Shown here piece by piece: positions 10,930 to 25,000 of a stretch of 64,000 nt of DNA (the first letter of the stretch is position 1; every line of letters begins with the position of its first letter). Where the stretch lies: positions 16,891,501-16,955,500 of the forward strand of contig JASXTE010000004.1 in the NCBI GenBank assembly GCA_030280995.1, read 5' to 3'. The notes under the pieces are model-generated. The model was not told where the DNA came from, searched no databases, and saw only the letters and a list, made by a program, of their open reading frames with translations. Position numbers and translations under genes: made by a program. The DNA comes from Hemileia vastatrix. Taxonomy: Eukaryota > Basidiomycota > Pucciniomycetes > Pucciniales > Zaghouaniaceae.

Positions 10930-13900
10930 ATGACTGACCAAAGTGGTTCTGCTGCACATGAAGAGGAACTAGACTTGATTGATTATGATGAGCCTACTTC
11001 TGTAAGTTCTCCTTTAACAAGAAGAATTTCTCAGATTGATAAATCCTTGCCCCAAACAGGATGTAGAGATTGAAGAAGTAAAAATTCTAGTGGACACAAC
11101 TCAGGATCAGAAGCCTATGATAAACCCACCAGAAGAGCTTCAAAAAGGCTTCAGGATAAAAAAGATGCCATTGCCTCGACAGGTAAAGAATCTTTCAACT
11201 CACATAAAGGAGCTAAGGACAGAAAACTTGAGACTAAAGGCAAGGGTAGATGCTCTGGAAGAAAAGGTGAGAAGGAAAGATACCTTTCTTCATGAGAAGA
11301 AGAAACCTCTTCCTCCCAGGGATAAACAACAATTGGCTCCCCAGTCCCAAGAAAAGGTGGAAGTGTCCAAGTGGCAGTGGGACTGGTTAAACACTCAGTG
11401 GGACTACCTGTCTCAAAATCAGCATCAGTTACCTCAGGCAGGTCTGTCAAGACCCAACCATGTCAACCCCACACCTCCCCACCCCTATCAAGGAGGCAAA
11501 AGAAGAAGAAAGCCCAATATGGTCATACCCAGCAAACTCTGGTACATCCCTCTATTGATTCTCAGGTGCCATTTCTTGTAGCTGATTATGTTCCTTCAGG
11601 TAAATCTGAGAGGGAAGACGACACCTTGAGACCAGTAGAGGCTGGGAGCAGTAGACAGATATATCATGTATCTAATCCATTACTTTTAATTGCTACCTCA
11701 ATGATTAACCCTGATATGGCTGTAATTGATGAAACTCTTGACCCTGAGTTCTATGTGAGTCTGGAAAGTTACTCAGTTTCCTTATTGGGAAACACTCCAG
11801 ATGTAGCAAGAATTAATGATGAGTACTTGAGAGATATTATTGCAAAACAAAATCATATAATGAACAATATGCAATTGACTCAGAGATGTAATAGTTTGTT
11901 AACTGATCAGGGTTATTAAGCATTAAGAAGTGAATCACAGAGAGTCTCTGATTAATTGTCTCATTACAAAGCAACCCATGAAAAGAAAGTTGCTTTATGG
12001 CAAAATATAAAAAATTATTTGTCTAAACTAAAAGATACTGTATCTGCCTGTTGCCAGGAGGTGGAGATAGATAAGATGAATCTGAAAAGATTGAATGACC
12101 ATTATTCATCTTTTCAAAATAAAAATCAGTTATCTTTTGCAACTATCAATGAGAGTTTATCTAGTCTTCCAAGAATGAAAACAAGACTAACAACCATTGA
12201 AGAAAAATTGAACTCATAATTGAATGACCAGAAATATCCTGACATTTCTGTGAAGTAACATATAGTGCAGGATGCTCAAATAGTACCTGTGACTAGTTCA
12301 TCTAAAGTAAAAATAGCTCCAGAAATACCTGTTGATAACACTGAGTTTTCATCAAAAACTGATGATGCACCAGGATCTTCAACAGAAGGATTAAACAATG
12401 ATATTACAGCCCAATTAGAGAAATTACAGCTGCTTCTTACTCAGAAACAAGCTAGTACTAAGGATACTCCTAAAAATAAAAAGAATTGGCCAAAACTTGA
12501 CCAATATCCTATATTTGATGGTGATTCTTGCTCTGATTGGCAACAATTTATTTGCAGAATTGATAACTTAAAAAATTCTTACAAACTCCCAGATGAGGAA
12601 ATTGTTTCCAAGTTAATTTCTTTTTTTACTAATGTTGCCCTAATGTGGTATTAATCTGTTCTCCTGGATGGGAATGACTACTCATGGGAGGATTGGAAGA
12701 AATTGATTAAAGCACAATTTGGTGGCTCAAAGTTCAGAATGGCTCAACAAAGGCAATATGAGGAAACTAGATATAGCTATTTTACTGATAAAACTATTGA
12801 GTTTTTAATGAAACTTGTAAAAATCTTAAGGGCAATGGACCCAAATATGGAGTTTGAGTTATGGAAGGACAGGATCCTTTATAAATTACCAATGTCTCTG
12901 AGAGACTTGATAGTGGCTAGGACTGAGTTCTCCAGAGAACCCTCTTCTTTCATTAATACTTGCAATGAGATCCTTCTAAACAATAAGTATGATGCCAGAA
13001 GATTCATTCCTAGGACCCCTTTGAAAAAACCCTCCACTTACCAACAGAAACCTCTGGAAAAGGTTGGTAAACGTTCTTCCCCTGTTGCACCAAAAAAGTA
13101 TGCAAAAAACACTTGCTTCAAGTGCAAAAAGACTTGACAGAAAGGCCATGTTTGTGAAAAGAAGATAAATCTTGTACAACAAACAGAGGAGCATGCTGAT
13201 GACACAGTAGCACTGGATGATACATCAATTGATCGTGCCAGCAATATTTCATATGAATCTCAACAAGAAATCTTGATGCTGGAAGAGGATATTCATTATT
13301 TGAATACTATTGATATTGATAATAATGCTTTATCTACAGTTGAAGATTCTGAGATCATAAAGAAAATTGAGGATAACTCAATTGTTATTGCCCCTCTCAA
13401 GGCACCAGTCTTGATTTATGGAACCAGCATAGAAGCTGTTCTGGATTCTGGAGCTGGAGGAAGTGTAGTTTCTGAAAGAGCACTTGCTTCAGTAGATCAA
13501 GACTATCAATCAAAATTGATGCCTATCATTTCTGAAAATTGGAGAGGTTATGGCTCTGTTTTGTCCCCCATTGGTAAATACAAAGCCACAGTGTTTTTTA
13601 AATATAACCATGGTTTTGTAAGAGCTATTTGTGATTTTGTTGTCATGAAGAATGATAGCTTAAGCAATTTATTTATTGTAGGGAATGATATTTTAACCAA
13701 GTATGGCATAAAATTGGATCCCTCAAATCAATGTTTCACAATGGGGATGAATGGGAAGAGAAAATTTAAGATTTCCTCCCCTAAAAAATTATTGAAACCA
13801 GAATCGAACACATGTAATTCTGTAGTTCAATATAAAGGAAGATCTACAAAAGAAATGATTTCCCTTATGTCTGAAATTGACAATGCCTCTTTTGGAGAAA

Positions 13901-16900
13901 AACTTTCTGGTGAGGATAAAGATTCCATCATTAACTTGATAAAGTCTTTTCCTATGGCCTTTTCTCATGGATCACATGAACTGGGATTAGTTAAAGAGGA
14001 AATGAAACTTTCATTGTCTTTCCCATTAACTGATATACCACCTAGTTTAAAGAAGAAGCCTTATCCTGATTCTCCCACAAAGAGAAAAGATTTTGAAGAC
14101 AATATCTCTACCCTTTAAAAATGAATATTATTGAAAAGGTAGTTGAAACACCTAAATATTGTGTTATCTCACCTGTCCTAATTTCTTATGAGAAAGATAA
14201 AGCCAGGTTATGTGTTGATTATAGAGCACTAAATACTTATACTGTTGATGATATCTACCCTTTGCCTAGAATTAGCTCTATACATGCTACTTTAAAGGGT
14301 GCTAAATATATCAGCTGTTTGGATGGTAACAAAGGATATCACCAGGTACCTGTTGAGAAAAATTCTCAGAACTTTCTGATGATTGGCACTCATATAGGTA
14401 TTTATAAGTATATTAGGATGCCATTTGGCCCTAAAAATTCCCCTTCAGTTTTTCAAAAAGTCATGGATAACACATTCCATCAAGAGATAATTGAAGGATG
14501 GCTGATGGTTTATATTGATGATATCATTCTATTCTCAAAAACATTTGAGGACCATCTTAACCACCTGTGTAAAGTATTCCAGAAAATGGATGAAATAAAT
14601 ATGACACTTGCTTTGAAGAAATGTAAATTTGGTTTCCATTCTTTAAAAGTTCTTGGTCATGTTGTTTCAGGCTTACAGATATGTGTTGACCAGAACAAAG
14701 TGGCAGCCATACAACAGGTGAAGGCTCCTACTACAGTGAGAGAGCTCCAAAGTTTTTTTGGGAATGTGTGGATACTATAGACAGTATATTAAAAATTACC
14801 AAGTCATAGATTTACCCCTTACCCAATTAACTAGAAAGGATGTTGCTTTTGTCTGGAATAGTGAAAGACAAAGAGCCTTTGACACTATGAAACACTGTTT
14901 GATGTCAGCACCAATTCTTGCTTTACCTCACTTTAATCAACCATTTGTCTTGTACACTGGTGCCAGTTTCACTGGTCTTGGTGCTGCCCTCAATCAAAAA
15001 CAAGTGATAAATGATAAAGTTTCAGAAGTAGTAATTTGTTATATTTCAAGAACCTTGAGAAATAGTGAATTGAAATATGGTGCTACTCAATCAGAGTGTT
15101 TAGCTGTAGTGTGGGCTCTAGAAAAGCTTCATTATTACCTAGATGACCAGAAATTTGAACTTGTCACTGACTGCAGTGCAGTTAAATCCCTTTTAAACTT
15201 GAAAACACCTAACAGACATATGTTCATATGGAAGTTGGCTGTTCAAGAATACAGAGGGAGAATGAAAATTATTCATAGGGCTGGTATTGTTCACTCAAAT
15301 GTGGATATGTTATCTAGGTTACCTATACCAAATAATGACTCTAATCCTGCTTATGATCCTGAGGATGAAATTATTCATATACAAGGGATATATGTGGTTG
15401 ATATGGAGGAAGAGCTATTACATCTTATTCTGGATTCATATGATAAGGACACTGACTTGAAAAAGGTATGCACCATATTAAATGATCCAAAGAATGCTTC
15501 AATACAAGCATTAATTAAAACCCTTCCACCAAAGTACCAAAAAGCTTTGGAAAAAGGTAAATTTTCAATTGATGAAGGATATCTATATTATAGAAGAAAG
15601 TTGAGTAATGTCATTGTTATTCCTCCTTCTATGAAAGAAATCATCTTGAAAATTTTTCATGATGACATATTAGCTGGACATTTTGATCTTGAAAAAACAA
15701 TGATCAGAATTAAGAACACTGCTTGGTGAGTTAATATGTCTGTAGACACACAATTATATGTTGAGTCTTGTGATTCTTGCCAAAAATCAAAAAGATTAAC
15801 TGGTAAAAGAGCAGGATTAATGCAACATATTGAACCTCCTGATGCACCATGGCAGATAATAAATATGGATTTTGTAACAGGATTACCTATTGCTGGTAAA
15901 GACAGTTATAACTCTTGTTGGGTTATTGTGGACAGATTCACAAAAATGTGTAAATTTATTCCTACTCACAAGGATTTTTCCACTAAAGAATTAGCTTTCT
16001 TATGGTGGTCTCATATGTTTAATACTGCTGGTTTTCCTAAAGCCATAATCTCTGACAGAGACCGTAAATTTACTTCTGAATTTTGGATGTCTCTGATGGA
16101 TGTTTGTGGTTGTTATCTGAAACTTTCTACTGCCCACCATCCACAGACTGATGGTTTAGCTGAAAGAATGATTCAGACTTAAGAGGACATGATTAAAAGG
16201 TATTGTGCCTTTGGCCTTGAGTATAAAGATAATGACAGATTCACTCATGATTGGGTTACCTTACTTCCTGGGTTGTAATTTGCTTATAATAGCACTGTTC
16301 ATTCTGTTACTCAAAGAAAGCCTTTTGAGCTCTGGCTTGGATATTTTCCAAATACTCCTGCCCGAATTCTCAACAACAAAATACCTAAATTGGATATACA
16401 TCCTGGGGTAAAATCTTTTCTTCAAATGCAAAAAGTATGCAGATATCATGCTCAACAATGTATTGAAAAATCATTTGAATATGAGAAGAAGAGATGGGAC
16501 AAATCTTATAAAGAATACACTTTTAAAAAGAGTGATGAAGTGTTGATTTCTACAGTCCACTTCAACTTACAAGGTAATAACAAATTGAAAGATCAATTTG
16601 TTGGTCCATTTGTTGTCAGAAGAATGATTGGAGATAATGCAGTTGAGGTTATTTTGTATTCTCCATATGACAGAAAACATCCTGTTTTTCCAATATCTCT
16701 TTTGAAACCTTACACATCCAATAGTGATTTATTTCCAAAAAGGAGGGGAAGACCAAAGAAAACCCCAAATGAAATTACTGAAACAGCAGAAATTGAAAAA
16801 AATTTAAATGACAGAATAGTCACTGCTGAAAAAGGTTCAGAATACTTATTGAGATACAAGAATAAATCATCTGAATATGATTCTTGGATACCTGGGAAGG

Positions 16901-16950
16901 AGATATCTAATCTTCCTACTCTACTAAAAAAGTATAAAAACAAAAAATAA
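10930..16950 (+). pseudogene. Element A gag-pol polyprotein, decayed
   Basis: One frame from ATG 10930 to TAA 16950 covers Gag, protease, RT, RNase H, integrase and a C-terminal chromodomain. Landmarks: capsid region about 12480-13010, zinc knuckle 'CFKCKKT' then stop then 'KGHVC' near 13120, protease 'VLDSGAGGSVVS' near 13440, RT 'YIDDII' near 14512, integrase 'CDSCQKSK', 'MDFVTG', 'SDRD' and 'LAERM' between 15770 and 16175, chromodomain 'YLLRYKNKSS' near 16850. At least eleven in-frame stops occur (for example 11071, 11293, 11323, 11917, 12217, 12652, 13135, 15727, 16180). A 1-nt deletion near 14115 is compensated by an extra T near 14757. Comparison with element B shows some stops replace W or Q codons. 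Nonfunctional. Confidence 0.92.
11117..11581 (+). CDS. Overlapping ORF inside gag of element A (coiled coil, KWxWDW motif)
   Basis: 154-codon frame in the +1 frame relative to gag, from ATG 11117 to a stop at 11579-11581. The protein has a charged helical, probably coiled-coil stretch ('LRTENLRLKARVDALEEKV'), then 'SQEKVEVSKWQWDWLNTQW', a proline/histidine segment ('PHPYQGGKRRRK') and a basic tail. Element B has a frame in the same position and same relative frame with matching order: coil, 'KWKWDW', 'HPYKGKKRQK'. The A copy stays open although the gag frame across the same bases has stops at 11293 and 11323. I do not recognise the family. It may be an accessory protein expressed by leaky scanning. 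Confidence 0.6.
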   Translation: MINPPEELQKGFRIKKMPLPRQVKNLSTHIKELRTENLRLKARVDALEEKVRRKDTFLHEKKKPLPPRDKQQLAPQSQEKVEVSKWQWDWLNTQWDYLSQNQHQLPQAGLSRPNHVNPTPPHPYQGGKRRRKPNMVIPSKLWYIPLLILRCHFL

Positions 16951-16986
16951 TAGCATTTTTTTTATTGTTTTTTTAGAGTGAGGGAG

Positions 16987-17776
16987 TGTCAGCCAGGCTA
17001 CTAGACTTAACCGGTAAAATAATTAATTATTTTACTGAGTTGAAGCCACGCCCCTTCTTCTTACTAATAATTAATTATCTACTTAAGTATTACTTACAAT
17101 TAACTAGTTAAGTACAATAAGTAGTATAATTAGTTAGTGTAAATAAAATGTCCCTTACAATTTTACTCCCTAACACCGTGCTCAATGGTATAAGTCAATG
17201 GGAATAGAATTTAATAATAAAATTATAATAAAAAAACTTTAAGACAATTTTATTACCTCAGTGAGAGATCTGGAGTCCCGTGAAAGTAATATAATTAATT
17301 AATTATTGACTAATTAATTGTGACAGTCTAAGGAACTCAAACTTTATTGCTAATAAATTTGATGTCCTTGTTAATGTACCAGTTTATTAAATTCTTATGT
17401 CATATATGTACTCCTTTCAGTCATTCTTTTTCTCACATTCTTAAAATATATGGTGTAAATTCCGTATATTTTATTCCCTCATGTTTTGCCTATAAAAGGC
17501 CTCTTACTTTGTGCTTTTCAGAAGATTCTTTTATCACTTACTTTATTATTACAATTACAACACTACAATTATTTCTATATTTTATAACTTTAGTATTTAC
17601 AACAGCGTAATTCTAATCTATAATCTATATTGATATTTTAAAACTACCTCTTATTTTTGAGTAAATTAATCAAATTGATTTTAGAAATACGTACTTTTTG
17701 TTCAGAGACCTTTTAAACCCTTTAATATCCCGTGAAAACCTCGAATAAACTTCTAGACGCGAAAGACCCCTTGACA
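16987..17776 (+). repeat. Element A 3' LTR
   Basis: Preceded by the purine run 'gagtgagggag'. TATAAAA at 17491-17497 in a core-promoter-like context. Ends TTGACA, followed by the target duplication AATTT. Confidence 0.92.
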
Positions 17777-17781
17777 AATTT

Positions 17782-19881
17782 ATTCAATATAATAAATATA
17801 TGATATTCTGGAACTATCATTATTTATTTTATCAATATTGCATTTAAGTATGGTTATTTGGTAGAGTAATATCATCAGTTGAAATAATAAATCACTACTC
17901 AGTAAAGTTTTCAGATAAAAAATTGAAATTCAAGCTAGATGTAAAACTTTAAAAATGATAGAAAAATGAAGTATAAATTCATTTAAACTTTAATTTTAGT
18001 GCTTGATTTTGCTCCAATGCTGTATTGTGGGATAATTTCAGTATCCACTTGGGAATAAGCACATAATATTTTGCAAAGTGTTATCATGTTGAAAAATGTG
18101 CTTCAAATAAATTTTTTGATTGTATTATTGTTCAAGAACTTAATAAAATAGGTAGAAGTGGTACTTCTTCATAATTCTATTAGTTTCAAATTAAAAAACT
18201 ATTATATGATATTTATTTTGTAAAAAAGACACAATAGGTACTTTAGATTATGCCCATGTAGCAAAGCAGCTGTAAAGGAAATCATATTTTGATTAAAAAT
18301 AATATTAATCAATTTTTAAAATTAATAGAAAAAATATTTCAATTCTATGGCGCTGAAGAATAAATTAAGTGAAATTTTTCAGGTACACTTTTTTAGTCTT
18401 TAGAATAAAATTTTTGATAGGAGTAATTCACAACTGAACACTTACACAATTCTAAAATTAAATATATGGGTTTGTCTTCTATCAACAATTTATTGGAATA
18501 ATGATATTCATGCTAATTGATGGATCTTAAATGATGTTTTTATTTAATTTATAAGTGTATGAAAAACAATCCCTTTGATATTTTATTTAAACAGAAGAAT
18601 TTATAAATATTCTTGAAATTGGCCTTATTACAAAGAAATACTGGAATGAGTATATTTTTATAAAATTAATATAAATAGAATTATTTCAAATCTTTATTAT
18701 ATATTCAAAACAGAATATAAATATTTAAATTTGACTTTTTATAGAAATATATATTGATCTAAAAGATATTAACTAATTTTTTTTACAAAACCACCAATTT
18801 TATCCTTTGAGGCTTCTCTTCAACTTACAAATATAAGTCTAAAAAATTAATATGATTCTCTGAAGACTCTATATGATGTGTACCTAAATCAAAAAAAATA
18901 TTTTTGAAGTACTTGTAAATTGAGAAAAAGAGCTGATACGTTTTTTATATAATATAGTTGTATAAAATTAATTTTAAGTTATTTTCCTAATCTGCCATAT
19001 GGAAAGAACTCATATCATAATAATATATGACCAACTTAAAACTATTTTTAAAGTGATATTTGATCAAAATAATTCTTAATTTTTACTTATTTTCACAACT
19101 TCAAAGTATTTAATAAAAATATTTTGATATAAAAATATAATTATTTTTATAGTTAAAAATACTTAATAAAAATTCAAAAAAAGTATAATTTTTTTCATGG
19201 CTTAACTTAGCTTGAACCACACTTGTAAACAGGATCTAATTGAGATTTCAATCTAAGTTCCACCAAAAACATGATAAATATTTTTTTAAAAAGGTATATA
19301 TTCATTTAATGAATAAAACTAGTAAAAGAAAGGACTTAGAAATTTTTTTCTGTTACTGAATAGATTATTGTAAATATATTGAGGCAGATAAATTATTAAA
19401 GTTTCTTAAATTTGCAGTTATTAAAGTCAATTATTCAGTTATATATAGTAATCACAAAACAAGAAATGAAGCTAAATGGTTATATATGTAGACAGATATT
19501 TTCTTTAAGCTTTACTTGAATTATTTAATTTAATTCAAAGATATTTTAAATCTAACCAACATGTTTTACTATTAAATTTTAAAATAAATACAATAAATTC
19601 ATAAAATACATAAGCTCAATGGTTTAAAATTTCTTTGAATGTTTTGTTTTAGTTTTCCACTTTTTTCTACAATTTTCCTATTATATTTTTTATTTACATC
19701 AAGTATACTTTTCAGAAGAATACTGTCACTTCTTGTGTAAAGAAGCAAATAATTATTTTGTTACCAATTATATTATTATATTACTTTCTTACTCTTAAAG
19801 TGCATTGTAAATAAAAAAAATTAAATAAAGATGTATAAACTGAAGTTTTAAGTTCAAAAATATCAATAAAAGATTATTAGT
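17782..19881. other. AT-rich spacer, nothing recognised
   Basis: No ORF of coding character, no repeat shared with the rest of the window that I can see, and no RNA gene. Probably intergenic sequence or very old transposon debris. Confidence 0.5.
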
Positions 19882-20366
19882 AGGAATAGGAGTAAGTTTA
19901 AATGATCTTTAAGTTATATTAGAGTGTCAATAAAAATTAATGATAGGTTACTAAAGGTTTTAATGGGAGGTGGAGTTGTCTATATGATTGGGTGGATTTG
20001 GCTTGAAATTCTTAGAATTAATTTATAATATATTTTGATGGTAGTTAAATTTATATAAAGCTATTTTTGATTCCTACCTTTCTTAATAATCAATTTCTCT
20101 TCAAACTATCAAACTCCTAAATCCCTTTTGATTATTAAGTTCTGAACCTTTGTCAGATTAACCTGAATATTTGGTGTTACTTTAAATTAAATTATTATTA
20201 ACCTCAAAATTATCTCAAAGCAATATTAATTTATCTTTGACTTATCTTCAAACCACTCCCTCAAAGTATTCTTCTGTTCTTTGAAGTAGTCATCAATTAT
20301 ATTTACCAATCTCTCTTACTCAGGAACACCCTTGAACCTGTGCATAGGCTGTCCAATGACACAAAG
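19882..20366. repeat. Dispersed repeat R1, copy b
   Basis: Second copy of the repeat at 642-1126. Similarity ends shortly before the ACGT target site of element D at 20385-20388. The sequence on the far side of D (47888 on) is copia-like, so this block and the copia remnant were contiguous before D inserted. Confidence 0.7.
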
Positions 20367-20388
20367 CCATATGTTAAGCATGGAACGT

Positions 20389-20754
20389 TGTGGTACGCGC
20401 CTTGCAGGAAGCGTGATTTTAGACCAATCAGCGCACGTAGTCCAGGAAGAACAAAGGGGAGTTAGCGCAGCAGGAAATATTAAAATATAATATGTATTTG
20501 TGTGTTTCAAGGAACAAAGGAAATGGAAGCGCGGAAAAAGATTAAGGGTCTGTGCGCTCGGATTTTGCAGCAAGATGTGCTGCACAATAGGGAATTGTGT
20601 ATTATTAACTTAGGACTATTACACGCTAAACAATATGTATTTTGGCTTTCCAAAAAGTATGTGTTACGCATTAAGAAGAAATTCATGGATTAAGGACGAC
20701 TCAAGTGCATGGTATGCTGTACCGCGGCCAATTGGGAGACTTACTGAGACAAGT
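20389..20754 (+). repeat. Element D 5' LTR, first part
   Basis: Matches 46545-46909 of the 3' LTR. Interrupted after CAAGT (20750-20754) by element B. Confidence 0.93.
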
Positions 20755-21931
20755 TGTCAGTATAGTCTAGTATATAAGTATGATATAATAGTGTTATTTT
20801 ATGGTCCTACTACTTATTAATAAATGATTTAGTGATTAAATCTCAGGGGAAGACTAATAGAATAGTTATACTCAAATAAAACTCACAATACTTGGATTTA
20901 AATGCGTGCTAGTGGTGGAAAATAGAAGAATAAAATATAGTTATAGCTTTTATAAAGATAATATCAATTTATAAGGGCTTTATAATATATTTCTGAATGT
21001 TAATAATTGTAGTGTAATGTTTGTTTGAAGTGTAGTAATTGAATGATGATAATAAACCGTCAAAATCCCTTCTTACTTATACCCAAATCCACTGGAGTGC
21101 ACAGACCTTCAATCCAGATGATGTCACTGCTATCCCCGGCAATTACAGCACTATGAGGGCCCATCACCTCCCCATGGCGTCCACTTCAAGCAGTTTCAAC
21201 ACCCAGACCTCCAGTAAGGACCCTCCATCACTATCAATAATAACACAGAGTCATACCATAAATAGAAATCCCAGATAAAAGCGGATACCATAAAGAAACA
21301 GGTAAAATAAATGATCAAAAAGAGATTTAATGAAACTAAAAGCATATAAAGGAAACAAATAAAATGTCCAAGCCCCCAATAACATCCCCAAGCATCCACA
21401 TTAACCCAGAAACATCCTTCCAACCCATAAATCTGTGAATAACCATCCAAGGAAGTAATTTTAGTTGTCCAAACTGGGTGTATGCACCTGATATAGGTGT
21501 CTATGCTTCTGTAGGCGTTGTGAGTCCACTGATTTCGTCCATATGACCTAAAATAAGCAGAAAAACAAAGGTTATAGGCTATTAAGGGGCTAAAACCCAC
21601 TTATATACCTAAATATACATAATATACTGCATATTTCACTGAATATGAGATTTATGTATACATATAAGCTTATGTATGTCAATAATTACTTCATATCACT
21701 TAAGATAAGTATATTATGACTCCATTAACACCTTAATAAGTATTATTAGGCCATGGATAAGCTATTTAAACTATTATAAATTATATAATAGAATAATAAT
21801 TATATATATATATAATAAAATAATATATATTATTATTTTAACCTTATTTTTAAGATATAAGCTTAATCTAGTTAAGGTTATCTTATTTTAAGCATAAGAA
21901 ATACTCAGTCCTAAGGATATTTAGGCTGACA
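20755..21931 (-). repeat. Element B 3' LTR
   Basis: 1177 bp on the minus strand, from TGTCAGCCTAAATATCC (21931) to CTATACTGACA (20755). It is preceded by an A/T tract and 'ggggtgagggag', a polypurine tract like that of element A. Its start resembles solo LTRs F and F2 ('TGTCAGCCTTAATATTC'). Confidence 0.9.
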
Positions 21932-22051
21932 CTCCCTCACCCCAAAAAAAAAACAATAAAAAAAAAATGTTAAGACATTTTAATTAATCTTAAGGAATGA
22001 AATAATAAAATAAAAAATAATTTTTATAATACATATACTGAATGAACAGTA

Positions 22052-25000
22052 TTATTTAGATTTAAATTTTTTCAAGAGATTTTTAAGATCAGAGATTTCA
22101 TTTTCTGGAATCCACTGGTCACATTCACTTGATTTATTTTTAAATCTTAATAGATACTCAACTCCCTTTTCTTTAGTAAGGTGTCTCTTTTTAAGTATCT
22201 TTTCAATTTCTGGTTTTTCCACTATTTCTTCAGGTTGCTGTTTATGCCTTCCTGATCTTCTTGGAAAGAGAGCAGTATCATTAGAATGGTATGGTTTTAT
22301 AAGAGAAATAGGAAATACTGGATGTTTTCTATCATAAGGTGCATATAGAATAACCTCAACAGCATTATTACCAACCATCTTTTTAACTACAAATGGTCCA
22401 ATGAATGGATCCTTCAATTTAAGATTACCATTTAAATTGAAATGTAGCGTTGAAATAAGGACTTCATCACCCTCTTTGAACATTTGTTCTTTATGGGCTT
22501 TATCCCATCTTTTCTTTTCATACTCAAAAGCCTTATTTATACATTCTTGAGCATCTTTTCTGCATAGTTCCTGCATCTGAAGAAAAGATTTAGTACCTGG
22601 ATGAATATCCAATCTAGGTAACTTATTAAGAGTTTTAGCAGGGGTATTAGGTACATAACCCAACCATAACTCAAATGGCTTTTTGCCAGTGACAGAATGT
22701 ACTGTACTATTATATGCAAATTCTAAACCTGGGATAAGGGTTACCCAATCATGCCTGAATTTGTCATTGTCTTTAAAATTAAGACCAAAAGCACAGTATC
22801 TTCTTATCATATCTTCTAAGGTTTGTATCATTCTTTCTGCTAGCCCATCAGTTTGTGGATGGTGTGCTGTAGAAAGTTTTAATTGACACCCTGAAACATC
22901 CATAAGTGACGTCCAGAACTCAGAAGTAAATTTAGGATCTCTGTCAGAAACTATTGCTTTGGGGAAACCTGCTGTATTTAACATTTGTGTCCACAATAAA
23001 AAAGCTAAGTCCTTTGCAGAAACCTCTTTGTGGGTAGGAATAAATTTACACATCTTTGTAAATCTATCTACAATTACCCAGCAGGAGTTATAACTCTTAT
23101 GCCCTGCTATTGGCCAACCTGTTACAAAGTCCATGTTAATGATTTCCCATGGAGCTTTTGGTTGCTCAATTTGTTGTAATAAACCAGCTCTTTTTCCTGT
23201 TAATCTTTTAGATTTTTGACAAGAATCACATGTTTCAACATATTTCTGAACATCCTCAGACATTTTAATCCACCAAGCTGTGTTTTTTACTCTGGTTAAT
23301 GTTTTATGGTAGTCAAAACGACCTGCTAATATATCATCATGACATATACTTAACATTAACTCCTTCATTGAAGGGGGAATTACAATTACATTACTTAATT
23401 TTTTCCTGTAATATATAAAACCATCCTCAATGGAAAATTTTCCTTTCTCTAATGCCTCTTTATACTTATCTGGTAATGTTTTTATTAAAACATTCATTGA
23501 AGCATTAGATGGATCATTTAATATTGTAGTTAATTTACTTAAGTCAGGATCTGAATTATAATTATCAAGAATTGATTGCATAAATTCATCCTCAAGATCT
23601 ACAATATAAATGCCATAAATGTTAATAATCTCTGACTCAGGAACATAAGCAGGATTATCATCATTATTAGGCAGAGGTACTCTAGATAACAGATCTACAT
23701 TAGAGTGCAAGGTTCCTGCTCTATGTGTAATAGTCATCCGTCCTCTGTATTCTTGTACAGCTAATTGCCATCTAAACATGTGTCTATTAGGAGTTTTCAT
23801 GTTTAAGAGTGACTTAACTGCACTACAGTCAGTTATTAACTCAAATTTTTGGTCTTCAAGGTAATAATGTAGCTTTTCAAGAGCCCATACTACTGCCAAA
23901 CATTCAAGTTGAGTAGCACCATATTTCAATTCACCACTTCTCAGAGTAGGTGAAATATAGCAGATTACTACTTCTGACATTTTACCTTCAATAAGTTGTT
24001 TTTGATGCAAAGCAGCACCCAGTCCAATAAAACTTGCATCTGTATATAATACAAAAGGTAATTGGAAATCTGGTAATCCCAAGATAGGAGCTGTCATTAA
24101 ACATTCTTTCAACTTATTAAAAGCTTGTTGTCTTTCATTATTCCAAATGAAAGCTTCTGATTTCTTTATCAGTGTGGTCAGTGGTGCAGCAATTGATTGG
24201 TAGTTTTTTATATATTGTCTATAATAACCACACATTCCAAGAAAAGATTGTACATCCTTCACATTTTGAGGAATGCCAATATTCTTTATTGCAGCCACTT
24301 TATTTTGGTCTACACATATTTGTAAGCCAGATACAATATGACCAAGCACTTTTAAAGATTCAAACCCAAATTTACATTTTTTCAATGCAAGGGTCATTTT
24401 TATTTCATCCATTTTTTGAAATACTTTCCTTAAATGGATTAAGTGTTCATCAAAAGTTTTAGAGAACACTATAATGTCATCAATGTATACCATTAACCAT
24501 CCCTCAATCATTTCATTATGGAATGTTATATCCATTAACTTTTGAAATACTGATGGAGCATTTTTTGGTCCAAATGGCATTCTGACATACTTATAAATTT
24601 CCATGTGTGTTGTTATCAACAAAAAGTTCTGTGAATTCTTTTCAACAGGAATTTGATGGTACCCTTTATTTCCATCTAGGCAACTTATATATTTAGCACC
24701 TTTAAGGGTAGCATGTATAGAGGCAATCCTTGGCAAGGGATAAATATCATCTACTGTAAATGTATTTAATGCTCTATAATCACCGCACAGTCTTGCTTTA
24801 TCTTGTTCATAAGAAATCAGCACTGGTGATATTACACAATATTTTGGTGTAGTTTCAACCTTTTCAAGAATGTTCATCTTTAATAACATCTTAATATTAT
24901 CCTCTATGTCTTTCCTCTTCATTGGTGAAGCAGGGTATGGTTTCTTTTTAAGACTAGCAGGAATATTATCCATATCACAGGTTAAACTAATTTTCATTTC

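Larger units (their letters stand above)
8075..17776 (+). mobile_element. Element A: LTR retrotransposon (Ty3/gypsy, chromodomain), full length
   Basis: 9.7-kb element bounded by LTRs of 791 and 790 bp that start TGTCAG and end TTGACA. The 5-bp duplication AATTT lies at 8070-8074 and 17777-17781. Order: 5' LTR, leader with a foreign solo LTR and a tandem-repeat tract, decayed gag-pol (10930-16950), polypurine tract 'gagtgagggag' directly before the 3' LTR at 16987. Its pol is closely related to that of element B at 20755, so A and B are two members of one clade, A much more decayed. Confidence 0.93.

Noticed and set aside
11151..11450. 99-aa minus-strand frame opposite A gag
   Set aside because: No counterpart in element B. 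Shadow of the two overlapping plus-strand frames.
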